Positions 8,189 to 14,985 of a DNA stretch of 64,000 nt are shown here, piece after piece; within the stretch, counting starts at the first letter, position 1, and the number at the start of each line of letters is the position of its first letter. This DNA is from Litorivicinus lipolyticus. GTDB lineage: Bacteria > Pseudomonadota > Gammaproteobacteria > Pseudomonadales > Litorivicinaceae. The notes below the pieces were generated by a model. The model did not search any database. It saw only the letters and a list, made by a program, of their open reading frames with translations, and had not been told where the DNA came from. The DNA is taken from positions 1,736,001 through 1,800,000 of the forward strand of contig NZ_CP045871.1 of assembly GCF_009650135.1 (NCBI RefSeq). Direction: 5' to 3'. The translations under genes were made by a program, and so were the position numbers.

Positions 8189-8347
8189 CTAGCGACTAGA
8201 CACGTACGCCCCAATCGCCGCCACCGCGACCAGGATCGCCACTAACACTGATGGGCGTAAAAAGGGTTTTTGGCGTTCGCGCTCATCAGCCAATGCCTGT
8301 TCGCACTCCAGTGGCAAGGACACAAAGTCACGGTCGTTATTGTTCAT
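8189..8347 (-). CDS. Small tail-anchored membrane protein, 52 aa
   Basis: The protein opens with MNNNDRDFVSLPLE, has a charged middle (ALADERERQKPF) and ends in one hydrophobic helix (about residues 33-49) followed by SSR. An upstream GTG at 8377 is possible, but GGAGAA six bases before ATG 8347 decides the start. A weak hairpin with CGGG/CCCG arms and a T-run just past the stop may end its transcript. Upstream, TTGCCG and TAGGCT about 18 bases apart are shared with the deleted copy near 6.9 kb and may be its promoter. Function unknown. Confidence 0.55.
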   Translation of the reverse strand: MNNNDRDFVSLPLECEQALADERERQKPFLRPSVLVAILVAVAAIGAYVSSR

Positions 8348-8490
8348 CGCGGGTTCTCCGTCGTGGCATGAACCCACAGCCTATGAAAGGCGTGCCGACG
8401 TCGGCAAGCGACCTAAGCCATGTTCCATCGGACGTCCATTATTGGCCGGAAAATACCCACGCACCCGTCAAACCGGCACGCCCCCACGAC

Positions 8491-8522
8491 CAATAAAAAC
8501 CTTTGCGCAAAGGTTTTTATTG
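8491..8522. promoter_or_regulatory. Perfect 32-bp palindrome upstream of rbsD
   Basis: The arms CAATAAAAACCTTTGC and GCAAAGGTTTTTATTG are exact inverse complements with no spacer, centred on CG. It ends 45 bases before rbsD. A CpG-centred palindrome is the usual shape of a LacI-family operator, and the cluster contains a broken LacI-family gene, so an RbsR operator is possible. The A-tract and T-tract flanks equally suit a bidirectional terminator closing the minus-strand transcription unit or read-through from the left. The sequence does not decide between the two. Confidence 0.6.
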
Positions 8523-8567
8523 CGCCAACTTCGAAATCAGGATCAAAAAGACAAACAAGCAGGGTCC

Positions 8568-8981
8568 ATGAAAAAGACGTTATTACTCAACAGCGCACTG
8601 TCCAGAATCGTCGCCGAAGCGGGTCACGGCGACCTCATCTGCGTGGCCGATACTGGCCTGCCGATTCCAGCTGGCCCCGAACGGATTGACCTGAGTGTGT
8701 CGCCCAGTTTGCCCAGCACGCTTCAACTCCTCAATGCCCTGTCGAGCGAGTTGTGCGTCGAGTCGATCACCTACGCGCACGAACTGGACCTTGATTCAGG
8801 TCAGCAAACGCGGTTGCTGTCCGCGATCAGCCAAGGCTGGTCCCACGCGCTGGCGGCCGATGCCGACACGTTGCCGCACGAGCAGTTCAAACAACTGACG
8901 CGGCAATGCAAAGCGATTATCCGAACCGGCGATTTCACGCCCTACTACAACGTTATTTTGCGCTGCGGAGTGCCGTTTTAG
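8568..8981 (+). CDS. rbsD: D-ribose pyranase RbsD
   Basis: RbsD interconverts the pyranose and furanose forms of ribose so that ribokinase can use it. The 137 residues align along their length with E. coli RbsD: MKKTLLLNSALSRIVAEAGH with the catalytic His, ADTGLPIPAGPERIDL, HEQFKQLTRQCKAIIRTGDF and the end YYNVILRCGVPF. ATG 8568 is chosen because it gives the exact family N-terminus; the frame is open upstream without similarity. The stop TAG is directly followed by the ATG of the broken transporter gene. It appears intact although the transporter is not. Confidence 0.93.
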   Translation: MKKTLLLNSALSRIVAEAGHGDLICVADTGLPIPAGPERIDLSVSPSLPSTLQLLNALSSELCVESITYAHELDLDSGQQTRLLSAISQGWSHALAADADTLPHEQFKQLTRQCKAIIRTGDFTPYYNVILRCGVPF

Positions 8982-9551
8982 ATGACTGCGCTGTTGTCGC
9001 TGGAGCGCGGCGCGACCTCGGGCACGGTGGCGTCACACGTCGCATCGGACAACGTTCAGGGCGGCCAGATGGCGGATGACCTGATCTTGCAAAAGCTGGG
9101 TAAATCCGGCTCGGTCGTTGAACTTGAAGGCGTGCCGGGCACGTCGGCCGCGCGCGACCGTGGCATGGGCTTTAACCAAGCCGTGGACTCAGCATCCGGC
9201 GTCAAGGTAGTTGCCCGCCAGGCGGCTGACTTTGACCGCACCAAGGGCCTCAACGTGATGGAAAACATCCGGCAAGCGCAATCCGATGTCCAGGCCGTGT
9301 TCGCCCACAACGACGAAATGGCGTTGGGCGCCATCAAAGCCATTCAGGCATCCGGCCGTGACATTTTAGTGGTGGGATTTGACGGCACCGGTGATGCGGT
9401 GAAAGCCGTCCAAGACGGCAGCATGCTGGCGACGGTGGCACAACAAGCTGGCATGATCGGTTCGTTAGGGATCGAGACCGCTGACAAAATCATCAAAGGC
9501 CAAAGCGTCGCCGACTACACACCGGTACCGCTGCAGCTGATCGCGCAGTAG
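8982..9551 (+). pseudogene. In-frame fusion of the rbsA start to the C-terminal part of rbsB
   Basis: The frame opens with MTALLSLE, the start expected of RbsA (ribose ABC ATPase), and after residue 8 turns into RbsB: RGATSGTVASHVASDNV, GTSAARDRGMGF, DFDRTKGLNVMENI, FAHNDEMALGAIKA, VVGFDGTGDAVKAV and a complete C-terminus. This corresponds to E. coli RbsB from about residue 118 onward. One deletion has therefore removed nearly all of rbsA, all of rbsC and the 5' third of rbsB with its signal peptide, leaving the frame open. The product would stay cytoplasmic, lacks the first lobe and cannot work as a binding protein. It sits where rbsACB would lie, between rbsD and rbsR. Confidence 0.87.
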
Positions 9552-9616
9552 TCTGTCCCACCCCTTGCGGGTCAGCCCCAGCGGCTGGCTCGCAACATGC
9601 TTGGAACACACTATTT

Positions 9617-9906
9617 ATGGCCAGTATCAAAGACGTCGCACGGGTTGCTAATGTATCCGTATCCACCGTGTCACACGTCATCAACAAAACCCGTTTTGTA
9701 TCCGACGGCACCGCCCAGCGTGTCGCCGCCGCGATCGACCAACTCGATTTCCAGCCCAGCCACGTCGCCAAGGCGGCTTCGACATGGGGCTGCAAGCCGC
9801 CAGCATCATCATTAATCACCTTCAAAATGGCGCCGACATTCCCCCGCAACTGAAGCTGGAACCGGAACCGGAACCGGAACTGATCGTGCGCGAATCAACC
9901 GCCTGA
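9617..9906 (+). pseudogene. rbsR: rbsR (LacI family ribose repressor) with large internal deletion
   Basis: The first 53 codons are an intact LacI-type DNA-binding region ([20 protein letters not shown], then [27 protein letters not shown]). At about 9770-9776 the reading shifts into the C-terminal end of the repressor, visible in another frame: [18 protein letters not shown] ... ELIVRESTA, stop 9904-9906. About 240 residues of effector domain are missing, and the junction is out of frame. As translated, the frame ends at 9853 after 78 residues with a meaningless tail. The remnant also contains a GGAACC tandem repeat (9858-9880). No working ribose repressor is expected from this locus. Confidence 0.88.
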
Positions 9907-9918
9907 GGTAATCCAAAC

Positions 9919-10761
9919 ATGGCCATTCACAACCTGGGGTCGATCAACATTGATCACCTGTTTACGGTGGCGGCGCTGCCGGCACCCGGCGAGACCGTTA
10001 TCAGCCAACAACTGCGCACCGAAGCCGGCGGCAAGGGTCTGAATATGAGCATCGCCATGGCGCGCGCCGGCGCCGGCGTTTACCACTACGGCTGCGTTGG
10101 CAGTGATGGCCAATGGCTGGTCGATGCGCTGACCCATGAAGGCGTCAACACCGACGCGATTGCCCACGTCAGCGCTCCCACCGGCAGTGCGATCGTGTGC
10201 GTTGACGCCAATGGCGAGAATCAAATCATCGTCAACCCTGGGGCCAACCATGCGGTTGATGGGTCGACGCTGAAAACTGGAAAGCCCGGCGATTGGGCGC
10301 TCTTTCAAAATGAAACGTCCGGCCAAACCCCGTTCGTGAAAGCGGCGAAAGCCCAGGGCATGACGGTGGCCTATGCCGCCGCGCCCTTTGATTTGGACGT
10401 GGCGTTGGCCGTGTTGCCGATGATTGATTGCTTGATTGTGAACCAAATCGAAGCGGCGCAATTGTGCCACGCGACCGCCAAAACCATCGACCAATTAGGC
10501 CCGGCCATCGCCGTCGTCACCCAAGGCGGCGCCGGGTCCACCGGCTATGCCCGCACCGGCGCGGTGATTAATTGTCCCGCCTTGCCCGCCCAGGTGGTCG
10601 ACACCACCGCCGCCGGCGACACCTACACGGGGTACCTATTGAGCGCACTGAGTACGGGGCAATCGTTGGGCGCGGCCATGAAGTTGGCATCGCGCGCCGC
10701 CAGCATCGCGGTGTCACGCTCCGGCGCGGCGGCATCGATCCCGTTTGCACGGGAACTTTAG
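9919..10761 (+). CDS. rbsK: Ribokinase (PfkB family), 280 aa
   Basis: RbsK phosphorylates D-ribose to ribose 5-phosphate. The protein has the PfkB layout: N-terminal INIDHLFTV, the GGKGLNMSIAMARAG substrate motif (about residues 38-52), NPGANHAV, and the anion-hole/catalytic motif DTTAAGDTYTGYLLSAL (about 229-245) with the base Asp kept. AAGD replaces the commoner GAGD, a change seen in working relatives. At 280 residues it is slightly short (about 300-310 is usual), missing mainly C-terminal residues. It follows the rbsR remnant by 12 bases. Ribose could still arise from nucleoside breakdown, so the kinase may keep a use without the transporter. Confidence 0.92.
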   Translation: MAIHNLGSINIDHLFTVAALPAPGETVISQQLRTEAGGKGLNMSIAMARAGAGVYHYGCVGSDGQWLVDALTHEGVNTDAIAHVSAPTGSAIVCVDANGENQIIVNPGANHAVDGSTLKTGKPGDWALFQNETSGQTPFVKAAKAQGMTVAYAAAPFDLDVALAVLPMIDCLIVNQIEAAQLCHATAKTIDQLGPAIAVVTQGGAGSTGYARTGAVINCPALPAQVVDTTAAGDTYTGYLLSALSTGQSLGAAMKLASRAASIAVSRSGAAASIPFAREL

Positions 10762-10768
10762 CGATGTG

Positions 10769-12346
10769 TTAGGGGGTGTTGGGCGCCAGGTGGCCGGGAT
10801 CGACTAACCCAAGCTGCCCGGCACTGGGCACCCACACCAGGTTGCGATCACCGGCTTCGAGCAAGTACACATCGGTGCCCAGGGCCAAGGGTTCGTCCCA
10901 GCGCGCGCCAAATTCAGGCACCACTTCCAAGCTCAAGTCGGGCACTGCCACCTGCAACGCCGGCACCCTACCCTGATAGTAGTCCGTCAGCATCTGCGCG
11001 GACGTCACGCCATTTTGCAGCGACCGAATCGCCCAAAACAGTGCCCACTGAGCGTCGGCCGACACGCCGCCTACCCCAAACTCGTAAAACTCCGCCAGTG
11101 CGGACTGGGCCGCGCCCACTCCATCGCCCGCCAGCACCTCAAACAACGCCCGAGACATGGCCAAATCGCGCGCCACCGGCTGGCCCAGTGCATAGGCGTA
11201 CGCCACTTGGTACGCGCTGTCCGAATCGCCATTTCGGGCCTGGGTTTGAAGCGCATCAAAGACCGCTGGGGCCAGCGGCGCCAAATCGGCATCAATAAAA
11301 GTAAAATCGTCGGCGGTGGGAATCGGCCACTCGGTGATCAGTTGCTCACGTAGCAACCAATCGTTGCTGGGGTAAAGCATTTCAGCGGGCGAGGTCGCAA
11401 CAATACTGGCGACAAAATCGTCCGACAGCCGCGGGTAAACCGCCCGGGTCGCCGCAACCTGTTCGTCCACGGTGTCCGTGTTGTTGCTGACTCGGTGAAA
11501 GCCAAGCCGCGCGTACGGCCGGATCGTGCGTGCCTGACCGTCCAAAAAAACCAGGGTACAGGCCGAGCTGCACTCCTCAATGACGTGGGTGTCCAGGCCC
11601 CGGCGCGCGACCACCTTGGCCATGTGCTCGGCTTCTACGATGCGACCGCCATCGCTGCGTAATACCAGCCGTTTTAAACCCGGGTAGCGCTCGACTTGTT
11701 GGCGAAAGGTATAGCCAGTGCCGACCGTAATGTCACCCTCAAAAATCAAGGTGGTGGGGTCGTCCGGATCCGGAAAAATTGACGGGCGCTGGGCCATTTC
11801 CAAGAACCCGTCGCGCAGCATTTCTTCCAGTTCGCTGGCCGACTCGATCAGCGCTGGCGTCTGGGAAATTAAGCCAAGCAGCGTCATCACGCGCGCCGCA
11901 TAGGCCCAAAAGTTGGTTCGACGGGTTCGCCGGTTGATTGCGATTGACCACCCGGCCGAGCGCCACACACCGACCGCCTGCCAGACCGTTAGCCCGCACA
12001 GGCTGATGACCGGTGCCAACAGCATCAGCAACTGAATCGTCACCGACCAGGGTTCCATCCAATACAGCTCGGTGATGAACCATGCGAATAGTGAGCTGAG
12101 TAGGCCAACACAGATACCAATCAGCCAATACGAAACACCAAGCCCATAGCCACCGCGCCAATGCTTGACGATCAGCGAGGGCGAATGCGGGCGCGCGTCA
12201 ACCGGGCCTTTTTCCAGCAACTGCGCCAACACCTCCGCCGGCACTGCGGTGCGGCCTAAACTGCGCAACGTGGATTCAAACTCGTCTCGGCGGCCGATCC
12301 CGTCGGCCAATTTGGCCAGGGCCTCGATTTCGGATGGCTCATTCAT
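10769..12346 (-). CDS. ClpP-fold (COG3904-like) membrane protein with Sel1-like repeats, 525 aa
   Basis: The N-terminal soluble segment (about 1-60) is followed by three hydrophobic helices (about 68-92, 104-126, 146-165). Then comes a ClpP/crotonase-like domain: TLIFEGDITVGTG (about 199-211), the oxyanion stretch LRSDGGRIVEAE (about 229-240), ECSSACTLVFLDG (258-270) with the likely nucleophile Ser, and GFHR (282-285) with the His. The C-terminal part (about 360-450) holds Sel1-like helices (DSAYQVAYAYALGQ, AQSALAEFYEFGVGG). Proteolysis is inferred from the Ser/His arrangement only. I start at ATG 12346; an extension to 12454 lacks support. A paralogue of the ClpP-like core lies at 18630-19469. 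Confidence 0.75.
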   Translation of the reverse strand: MNEPSEIEALAKLADGIGRRDEFESTLRSLGRTAVPAEVLAQLLEKGPVDARPHSPSLIVKHWRGGYGLGVSYWLIGICVGLLSSLFAWFITELYWMEPWSVTIQLLMLLAPVISLCGLTVWQAVGVWRSAGWSIAINRRTRRTNFWAYAARVMTLLGLISQTPALIESASELEEMLRDGFLEMAQRPSIFPDPDDPTTLIFEGDITVGTGYTFRQQVERYPGLKRLVLRSDGGRIVEAEHMAKVVARRGLDTHVIEECSSACTLVFLDGQARTIRPYARLGFHRVSNNTDTVDEQVAATRAVYPRLSDDFVASIVATSPAEMLYPSNDWLLREQLITEWPIPTADDFTFIDADLAPLAPAVFDALQTQARNGDSDSAYQVAYAYALGQPVARDLAMSRALFEVLAGDGVGAAQSALAEFYEFGVGGVSADAQWALFWAIRSLQNGVTSAQMLTDYYQGRVPALQVAVPDLSLEVVPEFGARWDEPLALGTDVYLLEAGDRNLVWVPSAGQLGLVDPGHLAPNTP

Positions 12347-12506
12347 TGCTTGGTTGATCGCTCTGTTAGTCCGCTTCCATGCGCCGGCTAGAGTACCACG
12401 CAGAATGACACACAGTGCAGAGTCGGGTGTGCCGCTGTGCCGAGGTCCGATCATTGTAATGTCGTGATCGGGCGACCAAACTAGTCGAATTCAAGAGACC
12501 CCCGCC

Positions 12507-13253
12507 ATGCCACTCGACAGCACCACGCTACTCATCGCCAGCATTGCCGCACTGTTCGTCGGCCTGTCAAAAGGTGGACTGCCGACCGTTGCGATGCTGT
12601 CGGTGCCGGTGTTGTCGCTGGTGGTTTCCCCCTTAAAGGGTGCCGCGCTGTTGTTGCCGATCTACATCGCGACGGATTGCGTGGGTGTCTGGCTGTACCG
12701 CCGTCGATTTTCGACCACCAACTTGAAAATACTGATTCCATCGGGATTTTTTGGCATTGCGATTGGCTATTCGACCGCGCATTGGGTGTCCGACGCGGTG
12801 GTGTCGTTGTTGATTGGGGTGATGGGACTGACGTTCGTTGCGTACAACTGGGCCAAACGCAGTCAGGTACCGATGGCGAAACCGGCGAATCGCCGTGCCG
12901 GGGTGGGATGGGGAACGGTGATGGGGTTTACCAGCTTCATTTCGCACACCGGCGGGCCGCCCTTTCAAATGTATGTGCTGCCGCAAAAGCTCGACAAACT
13001 GACCTTTGCCGGCACTTCGACACTGACGTTTGCCGCCATCAACCTGGCCAAATTACCGCCCTATATGGCGCTTCAACCGTATTCCGCGGATGACCTGTGG
13101 CTGGCGGTGTGGCTATTGCCCACGGGGCTGGCGGGAACGTTTTTGGGCGCCTACCTGACCCGGAAAATCAACGAGCAGGTATTTTTTGCCGCGGTTGAAA
13201 TTGGGCTGGGGTTGGTGTCGTGCAAGCTGATTTATGATGTGTTGAGTGCTTGA
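12507..13253 (+). CDS. TSUP family transporter (TauE/SafE sulfite exporter type), 248 aa
   Basis: The protein is almost wholly hydrophobic, with about eight membrane helices and the family's two-fold repeat: FVGLSKGGLPTVAMLSVPVL near residue 18 and a second GFTSFISHTGGPPFQMYVLP near residue 139. TSUP members export sulfite, sulfoacetate or related organic anions, or take up sulfur compounds; the substrate here is unknown. It is divergent from the ClpP-like gene. The direct repeat with a hairpin beginning 16 bases past its stop probably lies in its transcript end. Confidence 0.88.
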   Translation: MPLDSTTLLIASIAALFVGLSKGGLPTVAMLSVPVLSLVVSPLKGAALLLPIYIATDCVGVWLYRRRFSTTNLKILIPSGFFGIAIGYSTAHWVSDAVVSLLIGVMGLTFVAYNWAKRSQVPMAKPANRRAGVGWGTVMGFTSFISHTGGPPFQMYVLPQKLDKLTFAGTSTLTFAAINLAKLPPYMALQPYSADDLWLAVWLLPTGLAGTFLGAYLTRKINEQVFFAAVEIGLGLVSCKLIYDVLSA

Positions 13254-13268
13254 TTTTGGGGGGATTAC

Positions 13269-13319
13269 AATCCCACTTCTTTTCCGCCATAAAAAAAGCC
13301 CCGATGCATGCATCGAGGC
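13269..13319 (+). repeat. 51-bp direct repeat, copy 1 (tRNA 3'-end-like plus hairpin)
   Basis: Identical to 13469-13519 and exactly 200 bases from it. Its first part (AATCCCACTTCTTTTCCGCCA) resembles the T-arm and acceptor end, with CCA, of the neighbouring tRNA-Ser in the opposite orientation. Its second part is an A-tract followed by a hairpin built on the 14-bp palindrome CGATGCATGCATCG. Confidence 0.85.
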
Positions 13320-13468
13320 CATCTCGAACGCCGACCGCGTCGGGATTACTCGGCCGCATCCTGCGCCCTCGCCCCTTCGGGGCCGCTCCGCCTCGCGCGT
13401 TGCGCACGCAGGCTTCGCGTTCAAAATCGCCATCCGGGCGATTTTGTCGAACCCTCTGCTCGGGTTCT

Positions 13469-13519
13469 AATCCCACTTCTTTTCCGCCATAAAAAAAGCC
13501 CCGATGCATGCATCGAGGC
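13469..13519 (-). terminator. 51-bp direct repeat, copy 2; terminator of tRNA-Ser
   Basis: Same 51 bases as copy 1. On the minus strand the hairpin GCCTCGATGCATGCATCGGGGC is followed by seven T, a good intrinsic terminator 12 bases past the tRNA CCA end. On the plus strand it is followed by CTTTTATT, so it may act both ways. The preceding plus-strand GGGTTCTAATCCC extends the likeness to a tRNA T-arm. Confidence 0.8.
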
Positions 13520-13531
13520 TTTTATTGAATA

Positions 13532-13621
13532 TGGCGGAGAAGGAGGGATTCGAACCCTCGATACCTTTTACAGTATGCACCCTTAGCAGGGGTGTGGTTT
13601 CAGCCACTCACCCACTTCTCC
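13532..13621 (-). tRNA. tRNA-Ser (anticodon GCU)
   Basis: The 90-nt gene folds as a class II tRNA. The acceptor arms GGAGAAG and CTTCTCC are followed by G and an encoded CCA. The anticodon loop is CTGCTAA (anticodon GCT), there is a long variable arm (GCATACTGTAAAAGGTATC), and the T-arm is GAGGGTTCGAATCCCTC. It reads the AGC and AGU serine codons. Its place downstream of alaS-lysC matches a common gammaproteobacterial order. Confidence 0.97.
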
Positions 13622-13639
13622 GTGATTTAACTGGCGCGC

Positions 13640-13669
13640 AGTATAACCAGTGTTTACGTAACTTGAAAC
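13640..13669 (-). promoter_or_regulatory. Probable tRNA-Ser promoter
   Basis: On the minus strand TATACT is followed by a GC-rich GCGCGCC discriminator, typical of stable-RNA promoters under stringent control. The tRNA begins about 19 bases downstream of the -10. A weak -35 (TTTCAA) lies 18 bases upstream of the -10. Judged by eye. Confidence 0.5.
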
Positions 13670-13743
13670 CGCTTTGTTAGCCTTTTACCGCGCCATCGAT
13701 CACGCGGCAAAACCGGCGGCTAATCACGCGGAAACCAAGCCGC

Positions 13744-14964
13744 TTAGACCGCGGCCAAATCGAACGCGCTGTGCAATGCGCGCGTCGCCAACTCCAGGTA
13801 CTTCTCTTCGATCACGACCGAAATCTTGATCTCGGACGTCGAAATCATCTGGATGTTGATGCTCTCGCTCGCCAAGGTCTTGAACATGGTGCTGGCGACA
13901 CCTGCGTGCGAGCGCATGCCAACCCCGACCACCGACACCTTGCAGATGGCGTTGTCGCCACGCAATTCGCGGGCATTCAACGACACACGCACGGATTCCA
14001 GTAACTCCATGGCACGCTCGTAATCGTTTTTGTGCACGGTGAAGGTGAAATCCGTGGTGTTATTTTCACCGACGTTTTGCACGACCATGTCCACTTCGAT
14101 ATTGGCATCACCGACCGGCGCCAAAATCGCCGCGGCCACGCCCGGCACGTCCGGCACACCCAGCAAGGTCACCTTGGCTTCATCTCGGTTAAACGCGATT
14201 CCAGAAATAACGGGGCTTTCCATCTGATTGTGGTCCTCTACGGTAATCAATGTGCCGGGGCCGTCTTCAAACGCATGAAGGACCCGCAGCGGAACTTTGT
14301 ATTTGCCGGCAAACTCGACACTACGAATTTGCAGCACCTTTGAGCCCAATGACGCCAGCTCAAGCATTTCCTCGAAGGTGATGGTTTCCATCCGGCGCGC
14401 GCTGTCGACCACGCGCGGATCGGTAGTGTAAACGCCATCAACATCGGTATAGATCTGGCATTCGTCAGCCTTCAACGCCGCCGCAATCGCCACCGCCGTG
14501 GTGTCCGAACCACCCCTGCCCAGTGTGCTGATGCGATTGTCATCGGTGATACCCTGAAATCCGGCGACGACGGCGACTTGGCCGGCGTCCAACGCGGTCC
14601 GAATCGGGGTTTCATCAATCCGCTTAATGCGTGCTTTGGCATGCGAATGGTCGGTGTGCATGCCCAACTGCCATCCGGTGAAACTGCGCGCATCACAGCC
14701 GCGCTCTTTCAGCGCCATGCTCAACAGCGCCATCGTCACCTGCTCGCCGGTACTGACAATAGTGTCGTACTCGGCGGCATCAGGACGCGCCTGCATTTCG
14801 TCAGCCAACGCGACCAACCGGTTGGTCTCGCCGCTCATGGCACTGACCACCACGACGATTTGGTGGCCGGCGCTGCGGAACTTTTGGACCTTCTCGGCGA
14901 TGGCCTTGATCTTGTCGACCGTGCCCACCGAGGTGCCGCCAAACTTCTGAACTATAAGTGCCAA
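13744..14964 (-). CDS. lysC: Aspartate kinase (LysC, ACT-domain type), 406 aa
   Basis: LysC phosphorylates aspartate, the first step to lysine, threonine, methionine and diaminopimelate. The N-terminal kinase domain begins ALIVQKFGGTSVG and holds STLGRGGSDTTAVAIAAAL and TDVDGVYTTDPR. Two C-terminal ACT domains follow (about residues 265-400; SVVGVGMRSHAGVASTMF and INIQMISTSEIKISVV), where lysine/threonine feedback normally binds. The length of about 406 matches the Pseudomonas-type enzyme. It lies 21 bases downstream of alaS on the same strand, a familiar gammaproteobacterial pair. Confidence 0.96.
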   Translation of the reverse strand: MALIVQKFGGTSVGTVDKIKAIAEKVQKFRSAGHQIVVVVSAMSGETNRLVALADEMQARPDAAEYDTIVSTGEQVTMALLSMALKERGCDARSFTGWQLGMHTDHSHAKARIKRIDETPIRTALDAGQVAVVAGFQGITDDNRISTLGRGGSDTTAVAIAAALKADECQIYTDVDGVYTTDPRVVDSARRMETITFEEMLELASLGSKVLQIRSVEFAGKYKVPLRVLHAFEDGPGTLITVEDHNQMESPVISGIAFNRDEAKVTLLGVPDVPGVAAAILAPVGDANIEVDMVVQNVGENNTTDFTFTVHKNDYERAMELLESVRVSLNARELRGDNAICKVSVVGVGMRSHAGVASTMFKTLASESINIQMISTSEIKISVVIEEKYLELATRALHSAFDLAAV

Positions 14965-14985
14965 ACTTGTTTCCTCTAAATTCTG

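Noticed and set aside
9858..9880. GGAACC tandem repeat, as a possible repeat array
   Set aside because: Fewer than four short units inside the rbsR remnant, coding for Glu-Pro; not CRISPR and too short for a functional array.
13308..13586. Open frame ending in GEGGIRTLD
   Set aside because: It is antisense to tRNA-Ser and spans the direct repeat; this kind of translation is a well-known artefact of tRNA-Ser genes.
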